DNA of 47,812 bases from Ceratorhiza oryzae-sativae. Its lineage: Eukaryota > Basidiomycota > Agaricomycetes > Cantharellales > Ceratobasidiaceae. The notes beneath the pieces were generated by a model that was not told the DNA's origin, made no database searches, and saw only the letters and a program-made list of their open reading frames with translations. Location of the stretch: the NCBI GenBank assembly GCA_030998015.1, contig JARWMV010000115.1, forward strand, positions 1 to 47,812, read 5' to 3'. Of the stretch, positions 1 to 8,781 are shown one piece after another. The position numbers and the translations under genes are program-made. Numbering within the stretch: position 1 is the first letter of the stretch; every line of letters starts with the position of its first letter.

Positions 1-13
1 TTTCTTACCTGCA

Positions 14-203
14 CTCGAGAATGCATGTAGATTTGGCGTCCCATCAATGGGACACCAAATCATGCACTCTCGGCCGCGCGCGGCCGCGCTGGGGACGCCC
101 GAAATGCGCTTTATACCTCCAAAACCACCCCCAAACAATGCAGCGTAGCTGCACATGTTTGGAGGTGTTTTTGGAAACCATTCGGGCGGTCCCAACGCGA
201 CGG
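14..203 (+). repeat. P8 compound palindrome with nested P4 hairpin
   Basis: Begins CTCGAGAATGCATG and holds a hairpin around CCCATCAATGGG. Then comes a large stem GGGACGCCCGAAAT / ATTCGGGCGGTCCC whose loop contains a complete P4 hairpin (124-177). Another copy lies inverted at 33100-33289. A shorter copy without the nested P4 is at 1856-1974. Confidence 0.85.
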
Positions 204-417
204 TATTTAAAACACCAAATTACCTAAATTTATTTATTGAGTTAAACCCGCAAATAAAATTAGACGCCAAATCTATGTTCATATTGAACTGCTTTTCAGA
301 GTTTCATGTTAGATTGTTAGAACAGAGTATAATTTCACATCTAAATCCTGAAATTAATGATCCTAAAGTTTCAGTAAGTTTTACTTTTGCAGCTATTGAC
401 ATTGAAGAATACAATCC

Positions 418-589
418 CCGCCGGCGTTAGAGGGAATCTGAAAGATTCCCTCGTAGAAAATGACGACCGTTCGTCATTTTCAGCCGGCGGCTAAATATCG
501 ATATTATGCCGCGCACTAGCAATCGCAAACGGTTGCGATTGCTCACGTTGGTTGGTGGGACAAGTCCCACCAGCAACTAACGCGCGCGG
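418..589 (+). repeat. P1 compound palindrome, 172-nt form
   Basis: First half: outer stem CCGCCGGC/GCCGGCGG enclosing hairpins GAGGGAATC/GATTCCCTC and AAAATGACGA/TCGTCATTTT. Linker: ATATCGATAT. Second half: outer stem CCGCGC/GCGCGG enclosing GCAATCGCAA/TTGCGATTGC and GGTGGGAC/GTCCCACC. Each half folds as a three-way junction. This copy interrupts the GIY-YIG gene. Confidence 0.95.
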
Positions 590-649
590 TGGAACAATTC
601 TCACCCAATCTCTGTTTTTGATATAGCAGGAAATTTATTTAATACTTAT

Positions 650-901
650 GACCCGTGCACGCCTGCGAACGCCTTGGCTTAAGCCAAGCAAGCTTGGCTC
701 ATATTGACCTTAAGGTCAATAATCAAGCCAAGGCGGCCCTGGCGTGCGCGCGGCGTCTGATTCCGAGGTACCCTGGAACTTAAAGTTCCAGGGTACCTCG
801 CAATACCTCGCCGCGAACGCGGCCTCGATAACCATACCCACGGGTCAACAGCATGTATTTATATATAAATACAATGCTGGTTGACCCTAAGCGGGGGTAT
901 G
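650..901 (+). repeat. P2 compound palindrome, long form
   Basis: GACCCGTGCACGCCTGCG to GGGGGTATGA. Nested hairpins: CTTGGCTTAAGCCAAG, TTGACCTTAAGGTCAA, GGTACCCTGGAAC/GTTCCAGGGTACC, CCGCGAACGCGG and TATTTATATATAAATA. Lies inside the GIY-YIG gene. Confidence 0.93.
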
Positions 902-1023
902 ATTCTATTAATAAAGCTAAATCAGCGTTAGGTTTAACAGAATATGACATCAGATGGAATAGAAATAGAGTAAATCACTTTGTTTTATGTCCGAAACCTA
1001 ATTTGCATCTTCGAATTGTAGAT

Positions 1024-1195
1024 CCGCCGGCGTTAGAGGGAATCTGAAAGATTCCCTCGTAGAAAATGACGACCGTTCGTCATTTTCAGCCGGCGGCTAA
1101 ATATCGATATTATTCCGCGCACTAGCAATCGCAAACGGTTGCGATTGCTTACGTTGGTTGGTGGGACAAGTCCCACCAGCAACTAACGCGCGCGG
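1024..1195 (+). repeat. P1, 172-nt form
   Basis: Interrupts the GIY-YIG gene after LRIVD. Coding homology resumes with QSISSSAP one base out of register. Confidence 0.95.
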
Positions 1196-1401
1196 ACAAT
1201 CAATTTCATCTTCAGCACCCTTATCTTCTTTTGAGAAATTATTACCTGTTATCGGAATAAACTTAGAAGAAATTCCTAAAGGTGTTATCCATGCATATTT
1301 AGACGATAAAGAAACACTTTATGGGGAATTTCACTCTGCTTCTGAGTTTGCAACAACTAATAACTTAAACCCTTGGCAAGCCTACCGTTATATTAATTAC
1401 C

Positions 1402-1752
1402 CCTGCCAGGACGTGCACTTTAGTGCAGTTCCCTAGGCAGGGAAAGAAAAACAAATACCTATTGCAGGGGGAATCCTGACGGTATATCTTTGTTGTACCC
1501 TGTAGACCCCCAACAATTGATTGCAGCGTGTACTTGTACACGCTGACGACAGGGTAACCCTTCATATCGGGAAACATTACTAGAAATTCAGGATAAAAAA
1601 AACTGGCCAGTTGTTTCAATAGATACTTTAGACAACAATTTAGTTCGTTTCCATAATAATCCAAATGCAGCTCGAGCAGAGCTATCTGATTTATTAGGCA
1701 TTACCCCTGCCTGGGCAACTGCGCTTTAGCGCACGTCTTGGCAGGGGTAGGA
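1402..1752 (+). repeat. P6, P11 and P6 palindromes
   Basis: P6 (inverted, 1402-1443), P11 (about 1500-1556, stem GCGTGTACTTGTACACGC) and P6 (about 1704-1750, loop GCGCTTTAGCGC). All three lie in the 3' half of the GIY-YIG gene. Confidence 0.8.
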
Positions 1753-1855
1753 TTTAAAACCTTCACGGGGATTTACCCAGACTTATATTACAGGCCCTGT
1801 TCGAGACGGTAAAATCACTGCACCTTCTAAGTTCAAAAAACGGTTTAAACTATCA

Positions 1856-1974
1856 CTCGAGAATGCATGTAGATTTGGCGTCCCATCAATGGGACACCAA
1901 ATCATGCACTCTCGGCCGCGCCGGCCGCGTTGGGGACGCCCGAAACCATTCGGGCGGTCCCAACGCGACGGTAT
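1856..1974 (+). repeat. P8, short form
   Basis: Same as 14-203 but without the nested P4 hairpin, so it shows the state before that nesting. Lies in the last codons of the GIY-YIG gene. Confidence 0.85.
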
Positions 1975-2007
1975 GGTTGAAAGACTATATTAAAAAAGAT
2001 TCTTAAT

Positions 2008-2138
2008 TTCCCTGTAGACCCCCAATAATTGCAATGTCGCCATTGACCCCCCAAACTGATGCAGCTATGCTGCATTGTTTGGGGGGGTAATGGCCCTCCC
2101 AATACGTTGGCCTTACAGGCTTGGTAACGCAGTAGCAT
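2008..2138 (-). repeat. P4 hairpin cluster
   Basis: Contains CCCCCCAAACTGATGCAGC with its partner GCTGCATTGTTTGGGGGG, and CCCAATACGTTGG...GTAACGC. It starts right after the stop codon of the GIY-YIG gene. Confidence 0.8.
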
Positions 2139-2140
2139 GT

Positions 2141-2362
2141 CCGCCGGCGTTAGAGGGAATCCTCAGATGAGGTAGCCTTGACCATGAGTCTCATGGTCCA
2201 GGCTACCTCCCATAAAGATTCCCTCGTAGAAAATGACGACCGTTCGTCATTTTCAGCCGGCGGCTAAATATCGATATTATGCCGCGCACTAGCAATCGCA
2301 AACGGTTGCGATTGCTCACGTTGGTTGGTGGGACAAGTCCCACCAGCAACTAACGCGCGCGG
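2141..2362 (+). repeat. P1, 222-nt form
   Basis: As the 172-nt form, but the GAGGGAATC/GATTCCCTC hairpin holds an extra hairpin GAGGTAGCC/GGCTACCTC with inner stem GACCATGAG/CTCATGGTC. From 2363 to about 2550 I see only imperfect stems (CCCTCCGCGC...GCGCGGAG) and no gene. Confidence 0.95.
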
Positions 2363-2554
2363 ACATGCTGCGACAGGGAACCCTCCGCGCTTAGATCATT
2401 AGAGGCGCGGCCCATGCGCGGAGAGCTCCTCCCAAATCACGATAAGAGGACAAGTCAAAAATCCGTCGGGTCGTAGGGGAAAGTAAACAAATATTATAAA
2501 AAATACATGCCACAAATTTTAGGGTAACAGCCTTAACCGGTAACGGTTATGAAA

Positions 2555-2772
2555 AATTACTCTGTATGCTAGGATAACCTTAATATTTGAATACCCGCTA
2601 AGTCTTTGAACGACTATGGGTCATAATTTCAATATATAATATAGGTCAATTAGCAGGAACCGACCAATAATTAAGTTCCCCAGAGACTACACGAGTATAC
2701 CCATAATAACCGTAATCTACAATTCGTAATAAAATGAATAAAAATTGTTATATGGGTAAAGACATAGTCCCA
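2555..2772 (+). ncRNA. Group I intron catalytic core upstream of the nad5 exon
   Basis: The conserved group I elements occur in order. P-like TGCTAGGATAACC is near 2568, Q-like AATTAGCAGGAACC at 2648, R-like CCCCAGAGACTACACG at 2678, and S-like AAAGACATAGTCCCA at 2758. The GIY-YIG gene lies 5' of the core. About 320 nt, including a P2 element, separate the S element from the nad5 exon. Confidence 0.75.
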
Positions 2773-2876
2773 TTTATGCCTCGACCCCAAGTCGGAGTTG
2801 AACAATTCCTTGGCTTGCAGGGTCGGCGCCCGAGTCTGAAGTCGTGTTGTAAACGATTACAGACGAGGGTAAAATC

Positions 2877-3083
2877 ATACCCCCGCTTAGGGTCAACCAG
2901 CATTGTATTTATATATAAATACATGCTGTTGACCCGTGGGTATGGTTATCGAGGCCGCGTTCGCGGCGAGGTATTGCGAGGTACCCTGGAACTTTAAGTT
3001 CCAGGGTACCTCGGAATCAGACGCCGCGCGCACGCCAGGGCCGCCTTGGCTTAAGCCAAGGCGTTCGCAGGCGTGCACGGGTC
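2877..3083 (-). repeat. P2, long form, inverted
   Basis: Lies between the group I core and the nad5 exon, ending about 14 nt before the recognisable exon codons. Confidence 0.92.
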
Positions 3084-3097
3084 ATATAAACATTTGT

Positions 3098-3304
3098 ACC
3101 CTAGTTACAGCTGGATGTTACTTACTTCTTAGATCATCCCCATTATTAGAATATAGTTCTACTGCACTATTAGTAATCTTATGGGTAGGAGCCATAACAG
3201 CTTTCTTTGCTGCTTCTACTGGTCTATTGCAAAATGATTTAAAACGAATAATTGCGTTTAGTACTATTTCTCAAATGGGATATATTTTCTTAGCTGTTGG
3301 TTTG
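3098..3304 (+). CDS. nad5: nad5, internal exon (NADH dehydrogenase subunit 5)
   Basis: About 69 codons in one frame. They start TLVTAGCYLLLRSSPLLEYS and continue through LLQNDLKRIIAFSTISQMGY to IFLAVGL. This is the highly conserved membrane core of complex I subunit ND5, the region with the helix-breaking Lys and the ISQMGY motif. The reading frame then diverges (KIGPH and stop), so a second intron starts near 3305. All other nad5 exons lie outside the window. The downstream flank is soon replaced by the giant inverted repeat, so it cannot be told here whether the gene continues in cis. Confidence 0.88.
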
Positions 3305-3343
3305 AAAATAGGCCCACATTAAATGCTATCAAATGCTTGAACC

Positions 3344-3476
3344 ACCTTCCCTCCGCGCTCTTTGATCGCCCGCAGGGCGGCCTAAGCGCGGAGGGCTCCA
3401 ATAATCGATGATTTGCGAAGGCAAATCTACACCCTGCCTAGAGAACTGCGCTTTAGCGCACGTCTTGGCAGGGGTA
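3344..3476 (+). repeat. P7 plus P6 palindromes; left outer junction of the giant inverted repeat lies in the P6
   Basis: P7 (CCCTCCGCGC/GCGCGGAGGG, then GATTTGCGAAGGCAAATC) is followed directly by P6 (CCCTGCC/GGCAGGG). Similarity to the right arm begins at base 3432, inside the P6 stem. Confidence 0.85.
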
Positions 3477-3592
3477 ATAAAGCGGAGGGTCAACGACCCG
3501 TGGGCATTGTTAACGAGGCCGCGTTCGCGGCGAGCCGCGCGCACGCCAGGGCCGCCTTGGCAAGCCAAGGCGTTCGCAGGCGTGCACGGGTC
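3477..3592 (-). repeat. P2, short form, inverted
   Basis: Lacks the GGTACC hairpin and the AT-rich tail. The stem GCCTTGGCAAGCCAAGGC marks this subtype. Confidence 0.88.
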
Positions 3593-3618
3593 ATATACTA
3601 ACCCCACAGAATCGTCGC

Positions 3619-3840
3619 CCGCCGGCGTTAGAGGGAATCCTCAGATGAGGTAGCCTTGACCATGAGTCTCATGGTCCAGGCTACCTCCCATAAAGATTCC
3701 CTCGTAGAAAATGACGACCGTTCGTCATTTTCAGCCGGCGGCTAAATATCGATATTATGCCGCGCACTAGCAATCGCAAACGGTTGCGATTGCTCACGTT
3801 GGTTGGTGGGACAAGTCCCACCAGCAACTAACGCGCGCGG
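3619..3840 (+). repeat. P1, 222-nt form
   Basis: Mirror copy at 21688-21909. No coding sequence flanks it. Confidence 0.95.
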
Positions 3841-3861
3841 GCCTTCGCAAAGCACCGATTC

Positions 3862-4192
3862 TTGACCCGTCCCCTAGCGCAGCATGTATTTATATATATA
3901 TAAATACAATGCTGGCTGAAGCTAGGGGACGGGTCAGGAAAAATAGGGGAATTAGGTAAAGTTGGGGCCGATGCGGCGAAGCTACAACCCCTCCGTTTTA
4001 TGTTTAGTTTTTCTCGTTCTTCCCGTCTGCGGCCGTGTTCCTGGAACACGACCACAGACGCGGGTGACCCCCAATAAGGCAATGGCCTCCCAATGCGTCA
4101 CAAACGTATTGGGGGGGGGGCCATTACCTTATTGGGGGGCGGATGCCCCTCAAACAATGCAGCGTAGCTGCACATGTTTGAGTGGCATCTGA
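3862..4192. repeat. Palindrome cluster with P4 compound
   Basis: Stem GACCCGTCCCCTAGC/GCTAGGGGACGGGTC encloses the AT-rich hairpin seen in P2 (3862-3937). Further on are GTGTTCCTGGAACAC (about 4034) and a P4 compound (about 4061-4190) holding a run of ten G. Confidence 0.8.
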
Positions 4193-4850
4193 AAGGTAAG
4201 AACCTGGGGACCCCTACCTTAAGATCTTAAAGTACTGCAGCGTAGATGGAGTAAGCGCCTTATTGATCACATCAAAGATGGGAGCGGATAAGCCTTATCC
4301 TAGTTTCTTCTCGGGGAAGAACCTGGGGACCCCGCCGCCGTATGGACTTTGATTCCGAGGTAGCCTGGAACCTCGGGGGTCCAGGCTACCTCGCAATACC
4401 CGCACGCCTCCTGGATCTCTAGAGATCCAGGGAGCGGAGCTTAAATTGTTGCACGTACGTGCAACAACTTCACGCTTGTAGAGGAGACGTCTGTGTGCGG
4501 CTTAAGCCGTACACAGACGGCTCCGAAGCTTGAGTTAAATCATGCAAGCATGATTCAGAGGGACAGAAGGCGGCGGAAGGGCCCGAAAGGGCTAAACTAA
4601 TTCTTTGTCATCTTTGACCCCCCAAACTGATGCAGCTATGCTGCATTGTTTGGGGGGGTAAAGGCTCTCCCAATACGTTGGCCTTACAGGCTTGGTAACG
4701 CATTGGGAGGTCTTTGCAGATCAGAAGTGGAAAACAGACAGGGCGGATCAAATTTCAAAAGTCCATTGTTACATTTCACCTAAAAGAAATAGTAATTCAA
4801 GTCTTTTATCTGTACAAAAGAATTTTTGGTATCTACGATTCGGAATGGGG
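4193..4850. other. Spacer without a recognised gene; structured and palindromic
   Basis: 4201-4335 carries two copies of GAACCTGGGGACCCC flanking GGATAAGCCTTATCC. 4357-4393 is a GGTAGCCTGGA hairpin. 4414-4437 is P9. 4440-4530 is an inverted P5. 4614-4715 is P4. From 4692 an open frame of about 70 codons (QKWKTDRADQISK) has no family I recognise. Confidence 0.5.
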
Positions 4851-4851
4851 G

Positions 4852-5317
4852 GCCCCTACAACTCTTATCAGAGTTGTATAGGTTCCCTCCATTCGGCTCA
4901 CTAGAGGGCTTGCACCCTCAAATGGCGAACGGCTAATTTACCTCGAGAAATATTTGTAAGTGCAAATAAATTAATTGAAACTAATCTTAGTTACGAGGCT
5001 AACTTTTACTAAAAGTTTTTTTCTGAGGTCTTTTGGAGTGGAGATTTAATCTCCACTCTGGAAGACGTGCCGTCGTTTTCAGTTAAGGGTATACCCCGCC
5101 TCCTGGATCTCTAGAGATCCAGGGAGCGGAGTACGAGACCCCTAAAGGACCTGATAAGGTCCCTTAGGGGGTCACTCTAACTTAGCTAGTCGTGAGGCCA
5201 CATAAAACAACTGAAAGGTTGTTTAGAGGTCCCCAACTCTTAGCTCCGCCAGCGTAATCCAGGCGGTAGACTCTAATATTTCCGACCCGGTAACGGGTAT
5301 TAGACGCCCGTGTCGGA
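4852..5317 (-). rRNA. rnl: Possible LSU rRNA segment (domain V, peptidyl-transferase side), left arm
   Basis: Read on the minus strand: TCTACCGCC...GGCGG, then GTTGGGGACCTC, later GCCGTTCGCCATTTGAG and AGTGAGCCGAATGG...CCTATAC. These resemble, in the right order, the LSU motifs GATACCGCCC, GGCACCTCGATG, GGCTGTTCGCCATTT and GTGAGACAGTTCGGTCCCTATC. P9 and other hairpins interrupt the stretch, as does an AT-rich 45-nt repeat. The matches are from memory, so a covariance search is needed to settle it. It could also be a decayed fragment. Confidence 0.4.
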
Positions 5318-5329
5318 GTACTGTGAGAT

Positions 5330-5645
5330 AAAACCCCAATTTTATCGCGTAAGCGATAAAATTAGGAGTACGCTGCCGCAATCGGCCGTTCTATCGTACC
5401 CCCCGTGGTGGTGAGGACCGTCGCTACGCTCGGGCCCATCCACCACGGGAGGCGCCTGATTCCGAGGTTGTGCGCGAGGCGGCCCCTCTGGCCGCGAGCC
5501 CGCGCACGCCAGGGCCGCAGCTTAAGCTGCGATCGTAGGCGGGCACGGGTAAGATAGAGCGATCTAACAGCGGCAGCGGTCTCTTCCCCCAAACATATGC
5601 AGCTTGCGCTGCATTGTTTGGGGGGTAGATGCTGAAAGGGAAGAG
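5330..5645 (+). repeat. P10 compound palindrome
   Basis: Contains the stem CCGTGGTGG/CCACCACGG around GACCGTCGCTACGCTCGGGC, then AGCTTAAGCT and a P4-type cap GCAGCTTGCGCTGC. It recurs at 43185-43495, with partial copies at 44820-44935 and 46725-46890. 5646-5870 holds no recognised gene. Confidence 0.8.
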
Positions 5646-5871
5646 GACAAAGAGCGGACGAGCAGCAGAACGCCCAATTTTACTTGGTGGCGCCCCCCGG
5701 GGGCCTTAGTTCCGGGATCCCTTTATATTTTGCTTCGCAAAATGACTATTTCGGTAACTCCTTGGCCTTTGCCGGGGTATATTTAAACGCGAAATTTATT
5801 GGGTGCGCTAAAGTCATCAAAGGAAAATTGGGTAAAGTTTTTAATTTTATTAACAAAATAAAATAATCAAA

Positions 5872-5907
5872 ACAAAATAACTCGTGTTTTCACTTTATTT
5901 AATTTTT
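5872..5907 (+). promoter_or_regulatory. Repeated AT-rich leader just upstream of cox3
   Basis: AAATAACTCGTGTTTTCACT and a T/A-rich tail end 1-2 nt before the cox3 ATG. The same 30-odd nt recur at 11829-11860 with no gene behind them. It may be a transcription or processing signal, or simply a recombined copy of the 5' flank. Confidence 0.3.
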
Positions 5908-5908
5908 A

Positions 5909-6127
5909 ATGAAAAATATAACAAGAACACAATATCAAGCTTTTCCTTATCACCTAGTAGAGCCTTCTCCTTGGCCAATACTAACTAGCTTTGCCATGTT
6001 AACTTTAACAGTTTCTGCGGTACTTTACTTCCACGGTTTCGTTAACGGTGGAGAGCTGCTTACACTAGGCTTCATCTTAGTATCTGGTGGGATGGTTTTA
6101 TGGTTTAGAGATGTTATCACAGAAGGT
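5909..6127 (+). CDS. cox3: cox3 exon 1 (cytochrome c oxidase subunit 3), left arm
   Basis: 73 codons, MKNITRTQYQAFPYHLVEPS through WFRDVITEG. This is the standard N-terminus of COX3, with the conserved HLVEPSPWP and WFRD motifs and the first two membrane helices. The ATG is the only plausible start. The exon ends GAAGGT with T before the intron, as group I introns require. It joins precisely in frame to the exon at 10913 to give EG-TYEGHHT. Reading continues without a stop into the intron ORF, so unspliced RNA could give a COX3-endonuclease fusion. The identical inverted copy is 19405-19623. Confidence 0.93.
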
Positions 6128-6271
6128 ACGAAAAAAATAAAAACCATAATGGCCACAACCACAATTTTACCCCTGGCCTACATATTACTATTACTGTTAA
6201 TAACAGTACTTTATTTGACTTATTTTATCTTATTGGATTTAGAGAATTTATTAACAAATTTATTTCAATAT

Positions 6272-6480
6272 GACCCGAGCACGCCTGCGAACGCCTTGGC
6301 TTAAGCCAAGGCGGCCCTGGCGTGCGCGCGGCGTCTGATTCCGAGGTACCCTGGAACTGAAAGTTCCAGGGTACCTCGCAATACCTCGCCGCGAACGCGG
6401 CCTCGATAACCATACCCACGGGTCAACAGCATGTATTTATATATAAATACAATGCTGGTTGACCCTAAGCGGGGGTATGA
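6272..6480 (+). repeat. P2, long form
   Basis: In LAGLIDADG_2 unit A. Starts GACCCGAGC, one base different from the usual GACCCGTGC. Confidence 0.92.
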
Positions 6481-6579
6481 TTGCAGTGCAACAATGGATA
6501 AATTTGAGGTAAATTTTCTTCTGTTATCTTCTTTATTGCCTGTGAAACCTGATGAGAGTTTATTCTCAAAACGGCTAAC

Positions 6580-6751
6580 CCGCCGGCGTTAGAGGGAATC
6601 CTAAAGATTCCCTCGTAGAAAATGACGACCGTTCGTCATTTTCAGCCGGCGGCTAAATATCGATATTATGCCGCGCACTAGCAATCGCAAACGGTTGCGA
6701 TTGCTCACGTTGGTTGGTGGGACAAGTCCCACCAGCAACTAACGCGCGCGG
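6580..6751 (+). repeat. P1, 172-nt form
   Basis: Inserted after CTA AC in the HEG. Precise removal restores the reading frame, with no target duplication visible. Confidence 0.96.
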
Positions 6752-6910
6752 AGAAAGACAACAAATCAGTTTGCCCGACAATTTGAACCAAATTTTATTT
6801 GGTCTACTCCTGGGAGATTTATGTAGTGAAAAACCAAATGAAACAAGAAATGCTCGATTAATATTTGGCCAAGGTATTATACACCAAGAATATTTTCTTC
6901 ATGTTTATGA

Positions 6911-7008
6911 CCCCAAATTGGGGGTGTAGATTTGCCTGCGCAAATCACCCCCAATTTAGGAGTCCTCAGCGCTTAGGCCGCGCCTAAAGGCGCGATCAGA
7001 GAGTTGGA
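6911..7008 (-). repeat. P3 palindrome, inverted
   Basis: Two hairpin sets: CCCCAAATTGGGG with GATTTGCGCAGGCAAATC, and CGCGCC/GGCGCG within CAGCGCTTAGG. Removal restores HVY-ELFKEF. Confidence 0.92.
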
Positions 7009-7109
7009 ATTGTTTAAAGAGTTTTGCAGTGAAAAAGGTCCTTACACAAGTAATAATAAACCAGACAAAAGAACTGGTAAAATTTACAATATGATGAGTT
7101 TTAAAACTC

Positions 7110-7324
7110 CCGCCGGCGTTAGAGGGAATCCTCACTTGAGGTAGCCTTGACCATGAGTCCAGGCTACCTCAACATAAAGATTCCCTCGTAGAAAATGACG
7201 ACCGTTCGTCATTTTCAGCCGGCGGCTAAATATCGATATTATGCCGCGCACTAGCAATCGCAAACGGTTGCGATTGCTCACGTTGGTTGGTGGGACAAGT
7301 CCCACCAGCAACTAACGCGCGCGG
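7110..7324 (+). repeat. P1, 215-nt variant
   Basis: The nested hairpin is shortened (GACCATGAGTCC rather than the full stem). Seen only here and in its mirror copy 18208-18422. Confidence 0.95.
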
Positions 7325-7449
7325 GCCTTGTTTTAATGAGTTACACAATAAATTTTATCCCTCAGGGAAAAAAGTCGTACCCTTAGATTCAAACCCCCGC
7401 TTATCGGCTAAAATCTTAGGTGTAACCCAAGATTTCAGCCGATGCGCGT

Positions 7450-7725
7450 AGACCCCCAACAAGGCAATGGCCTCCCAATGCGTCACAAACGCATTGGGGG
7501 GGGCCATTACCTTATTGGGGGGCGGATGCCCGGGGGGTAAAGGCTCTCCCAATACGCTGGCCTTACAGGCTTGGTAACGCATTGGGAGGCCTTTGATAAA
7601 ACAAATTCAGTAGACCCCCAATGATTGCAATGCGCGCCACAAAACTTGTGGCGCCATTGACCCCCCAAACTGCCATTCCTTGACAATTCCTTAGGAAATG
7701 TCAAGGATTGATGTTTGGGGGTCAG
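7450..7725. repeat. P4 cluster
   Basis: Contains CAATGCGTCACAAACGCATTG, CGTTACC-type and GCGCCACAAAACTTGTGGCG stems, plus CCTTGACAATTCCTTAGGAA with the complementary run. Lies between HEG segments. Confidence 0.8.
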
Positions 7726-7913
7726 TAGTTGTTATTTGCACTGATTCATTCAGTTTAGAAGAAGTAGAATTATTAGCCAAAACTTTAAATGATAAATGGA
7801 GTTTAAACTGTTACATAAAAAAAATCACTAAAACTAAAAGTGGCTACAGAATTACAATACCACGGAAATCCTTACCTGTATTACAATCTCTATTAAAGAA
7901 TATTATGCCTTCA

Positions 7914-8041
7914 ACCCTCCGCGCTCTTTGATCGCCCGCAGGGCGGCCTAAGCGCGGAGGGCTCCACTAATCGATGATTTGCGAAGGCAAATCTACACCC
8001 TGCCTAGAGAACTGCGCTTTAGCGCACGTCTTGGCAGGGGT
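7914..8041 (+). repeat. P7 plus P6
   Basis: Same tandem arrangement as at 3344. It replaces the 3' end of the unit A HEG. Confidence 0.85.
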
Positions 8042-8065
8042 ATCGATTAGCGGGGTGATGCTTCA

Positions 8066-8298
8066 AACCCCCGCTTAGGGTCAACCAGCATTGTATTTAT
8101 ATATAAATACATGCTGTTGACCCGAGGGGTTTGGTTATCGAGGCCGCGTTCGCGGCGAGGTATTGCGAGGTACCCTGGAACTTTAAGTTCCAGGGTACCT
8201 CGGAATCAGACGCCGCGCGCGCACGCCAGGGCCGACTTGGCTTGATTATTGACCTTAAGGTCAATATGAGCCAAGGCGTTCGCAGGCGTGCACGGGTC
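8066..8298 (-). repeat. P2, long form, inverted, abutting P1
   Basis: Ends at the base before the P1 at 8299. The same junction occurs at 26217/26218 and, reversed, at 37191/37192. Confidence 0.92.
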
Positions 8299-8520
8299 CC
8301 GCCGGCGTTAGAGGGAATCCTCAGATGAGGTAGCCTTGACCATGAGTCTCATGGTCCAGGCTACCTCCCATAAAGATTCCCTCGTAGAAAATGACGACCG
8401 TTCGTCATTTTCAGCCGGCGGCTAAATATCGATATTATGCCGCGCACTAGCAATCGCAAACGGTTGCGATTGCTCACGTTGGTTGGTGGGACAAGTCCCA
8501 CCAGCAACTAACGCGCGCGG
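8299..8520 (+). repeat. P1, 222-nt form
   Basis: Fused directly to the P2 on its left. Lies just before the broken second cox3 exon. Confidence 0.95.
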
Positions 8521-8567
8521 GCCTCTAGTTTGATATATTATTTAAAACCTCAATCCCCTTCGTTATA

Positions 8568-8781
8568 GAATTCCATTTAGTGGAGCCATCACCTTGGCCT
8601 ATATTAACTAGTTTTGCTCTATTAACTCTGACAGTTTCTGCAGTACTTTATTTCCACGGTTTCGTTAATGGAGGTGAACTCCGCCTCCTGGATCTCTAGA
8701 GATCCAGGGAGCGGTACATTAGGTTTCATTCTAGTATCTGGTGGAATGGTATTATGGTTTAGAGATGTAATCACAGAAGGT
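8568..8781 (+). pseudogene. cox3: Second, diverged and broken copy of cox3 exon 1
   Basis: Reads EFHLVEPSPWPILTSFALL through VLYFHGFVNGGEL. A P9 hairpin (8682-8715) then interrupts, and TLGFILVSGGMVLWFRDVIT-EG follows in another frame. The insert replaces one Leu codon with 34 nt, shifts the frame and brings a TAG. The protein is nearly that of exon 1, but most third codon positions differ, so this is not a recent duplicate. It begins only near codon 11 and ends with the same GAAGGT|AC intron border. It is best read as the older exon, displaced when a unit of exon 1 plus HEG entered. Confidence 0.82.
8682..8715. repeat. P9 hairpin inside the cox3 exon copy
   Basis: CTCCTGGATCTCTAGAGATC and complement, flanked by CGC/GCGG. 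Other copies are at 4414, 5099 and 40616 and their mirrors. Confidence 0.9.

Larger units (their letters stand above)
212..2006 (+). pseudogene. GIY-YIG homing endonuclease of a nad5 intron, 5' truncated by the window and cut by palindromes
   Basis: Reading segments in order give the middle and C-terminal parts of a fungal intron GIY-YIG endonuclease. 212-417 has FSEFHVRLLEQ and LNPEIND. 593-649 has HPISVFDIAGN. 900-1023 is NUMOD-like (SINKAKSALGLTEYDIRWN). 1200-1400 has PVIGINLEEIP and YGEFHSASEFA. 1560-1700 has WPVVSIDTLDNN. 1745-1855 has GPVRDGKITAPSKF. 1974-2006 has WLKDYIKKDS and a stop. The catalytic N-terminus lies before the window. Between segments sit P1, P2, P1, P6, P11, P6 and P8 elements. 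Homology resumes almost immediately after each one, but frame does not always resume. It sits in the intron whose core is at 2555-2772, before the nad5 exon. As DNA it cannot be read through. Whether the RNA is repaired is unknown. Confidence 0.8.
6128..7916 (+). pseudogene. LAGLIDADG_2-type endonuclease in the cox3 intron (unit A), cut by five palindrome blocks
   Basis: It starts in frame with exon 1 and has a hydrophobic stretch (LPLAYILLLLLITVLYL). Then come LLLSSLLPVKP, RLT|ERQQISLPDN, ILFGLLLGDL, IFGQGIIHQEYFLHVY|ELFKEF, TGKIYNMMSF, PCFNELHNKFYPSGKKVVPL, and CTDSFSLEEVELLAKTLNDKW to LLKNIMPSTL. This is the domain order of the LAGLIDADG_2 family. Homologues with the same plan are at 31566-32886 and 39645-40773. 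Interruptions: P2 (6272-6480), P1 (6580-6751), P3 (6911-7008), P1 (7110-7324), P4 blocks (7450-7725). Deleting 6580-6751 gives CTA-ACA-GAA-AGA and restores the family sequence. Deleting 6911-7008 gives TAT-GAA-TTG-TTT. No catalytic core belonging to this unit was found. Confidence 0.78.

Noticed and set aside
418..589. P1 as a tRNA or tRNA-like gene, because it folds into branched hairpins
   Set aside because: There is no T-loop consensus and no acceptor stem of the right geometry. Each half is a three-way, not four-way, junction, and 23 near-identical copies exist.
541..593. Recurring short open frames such as [12 protein letters not shown] or RYQACKA
   Set aside because: They are translations of the P1 and P4 repeats and recur at every copy in all contexts. 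They are not genes.
5909..6300. Alternative genetic code (TGA=Trp or TAG=Leu)
   Set aside because: All recognised Trp codons are TGG, TAG and TAA end genes, and no conserved position requires reassignment.
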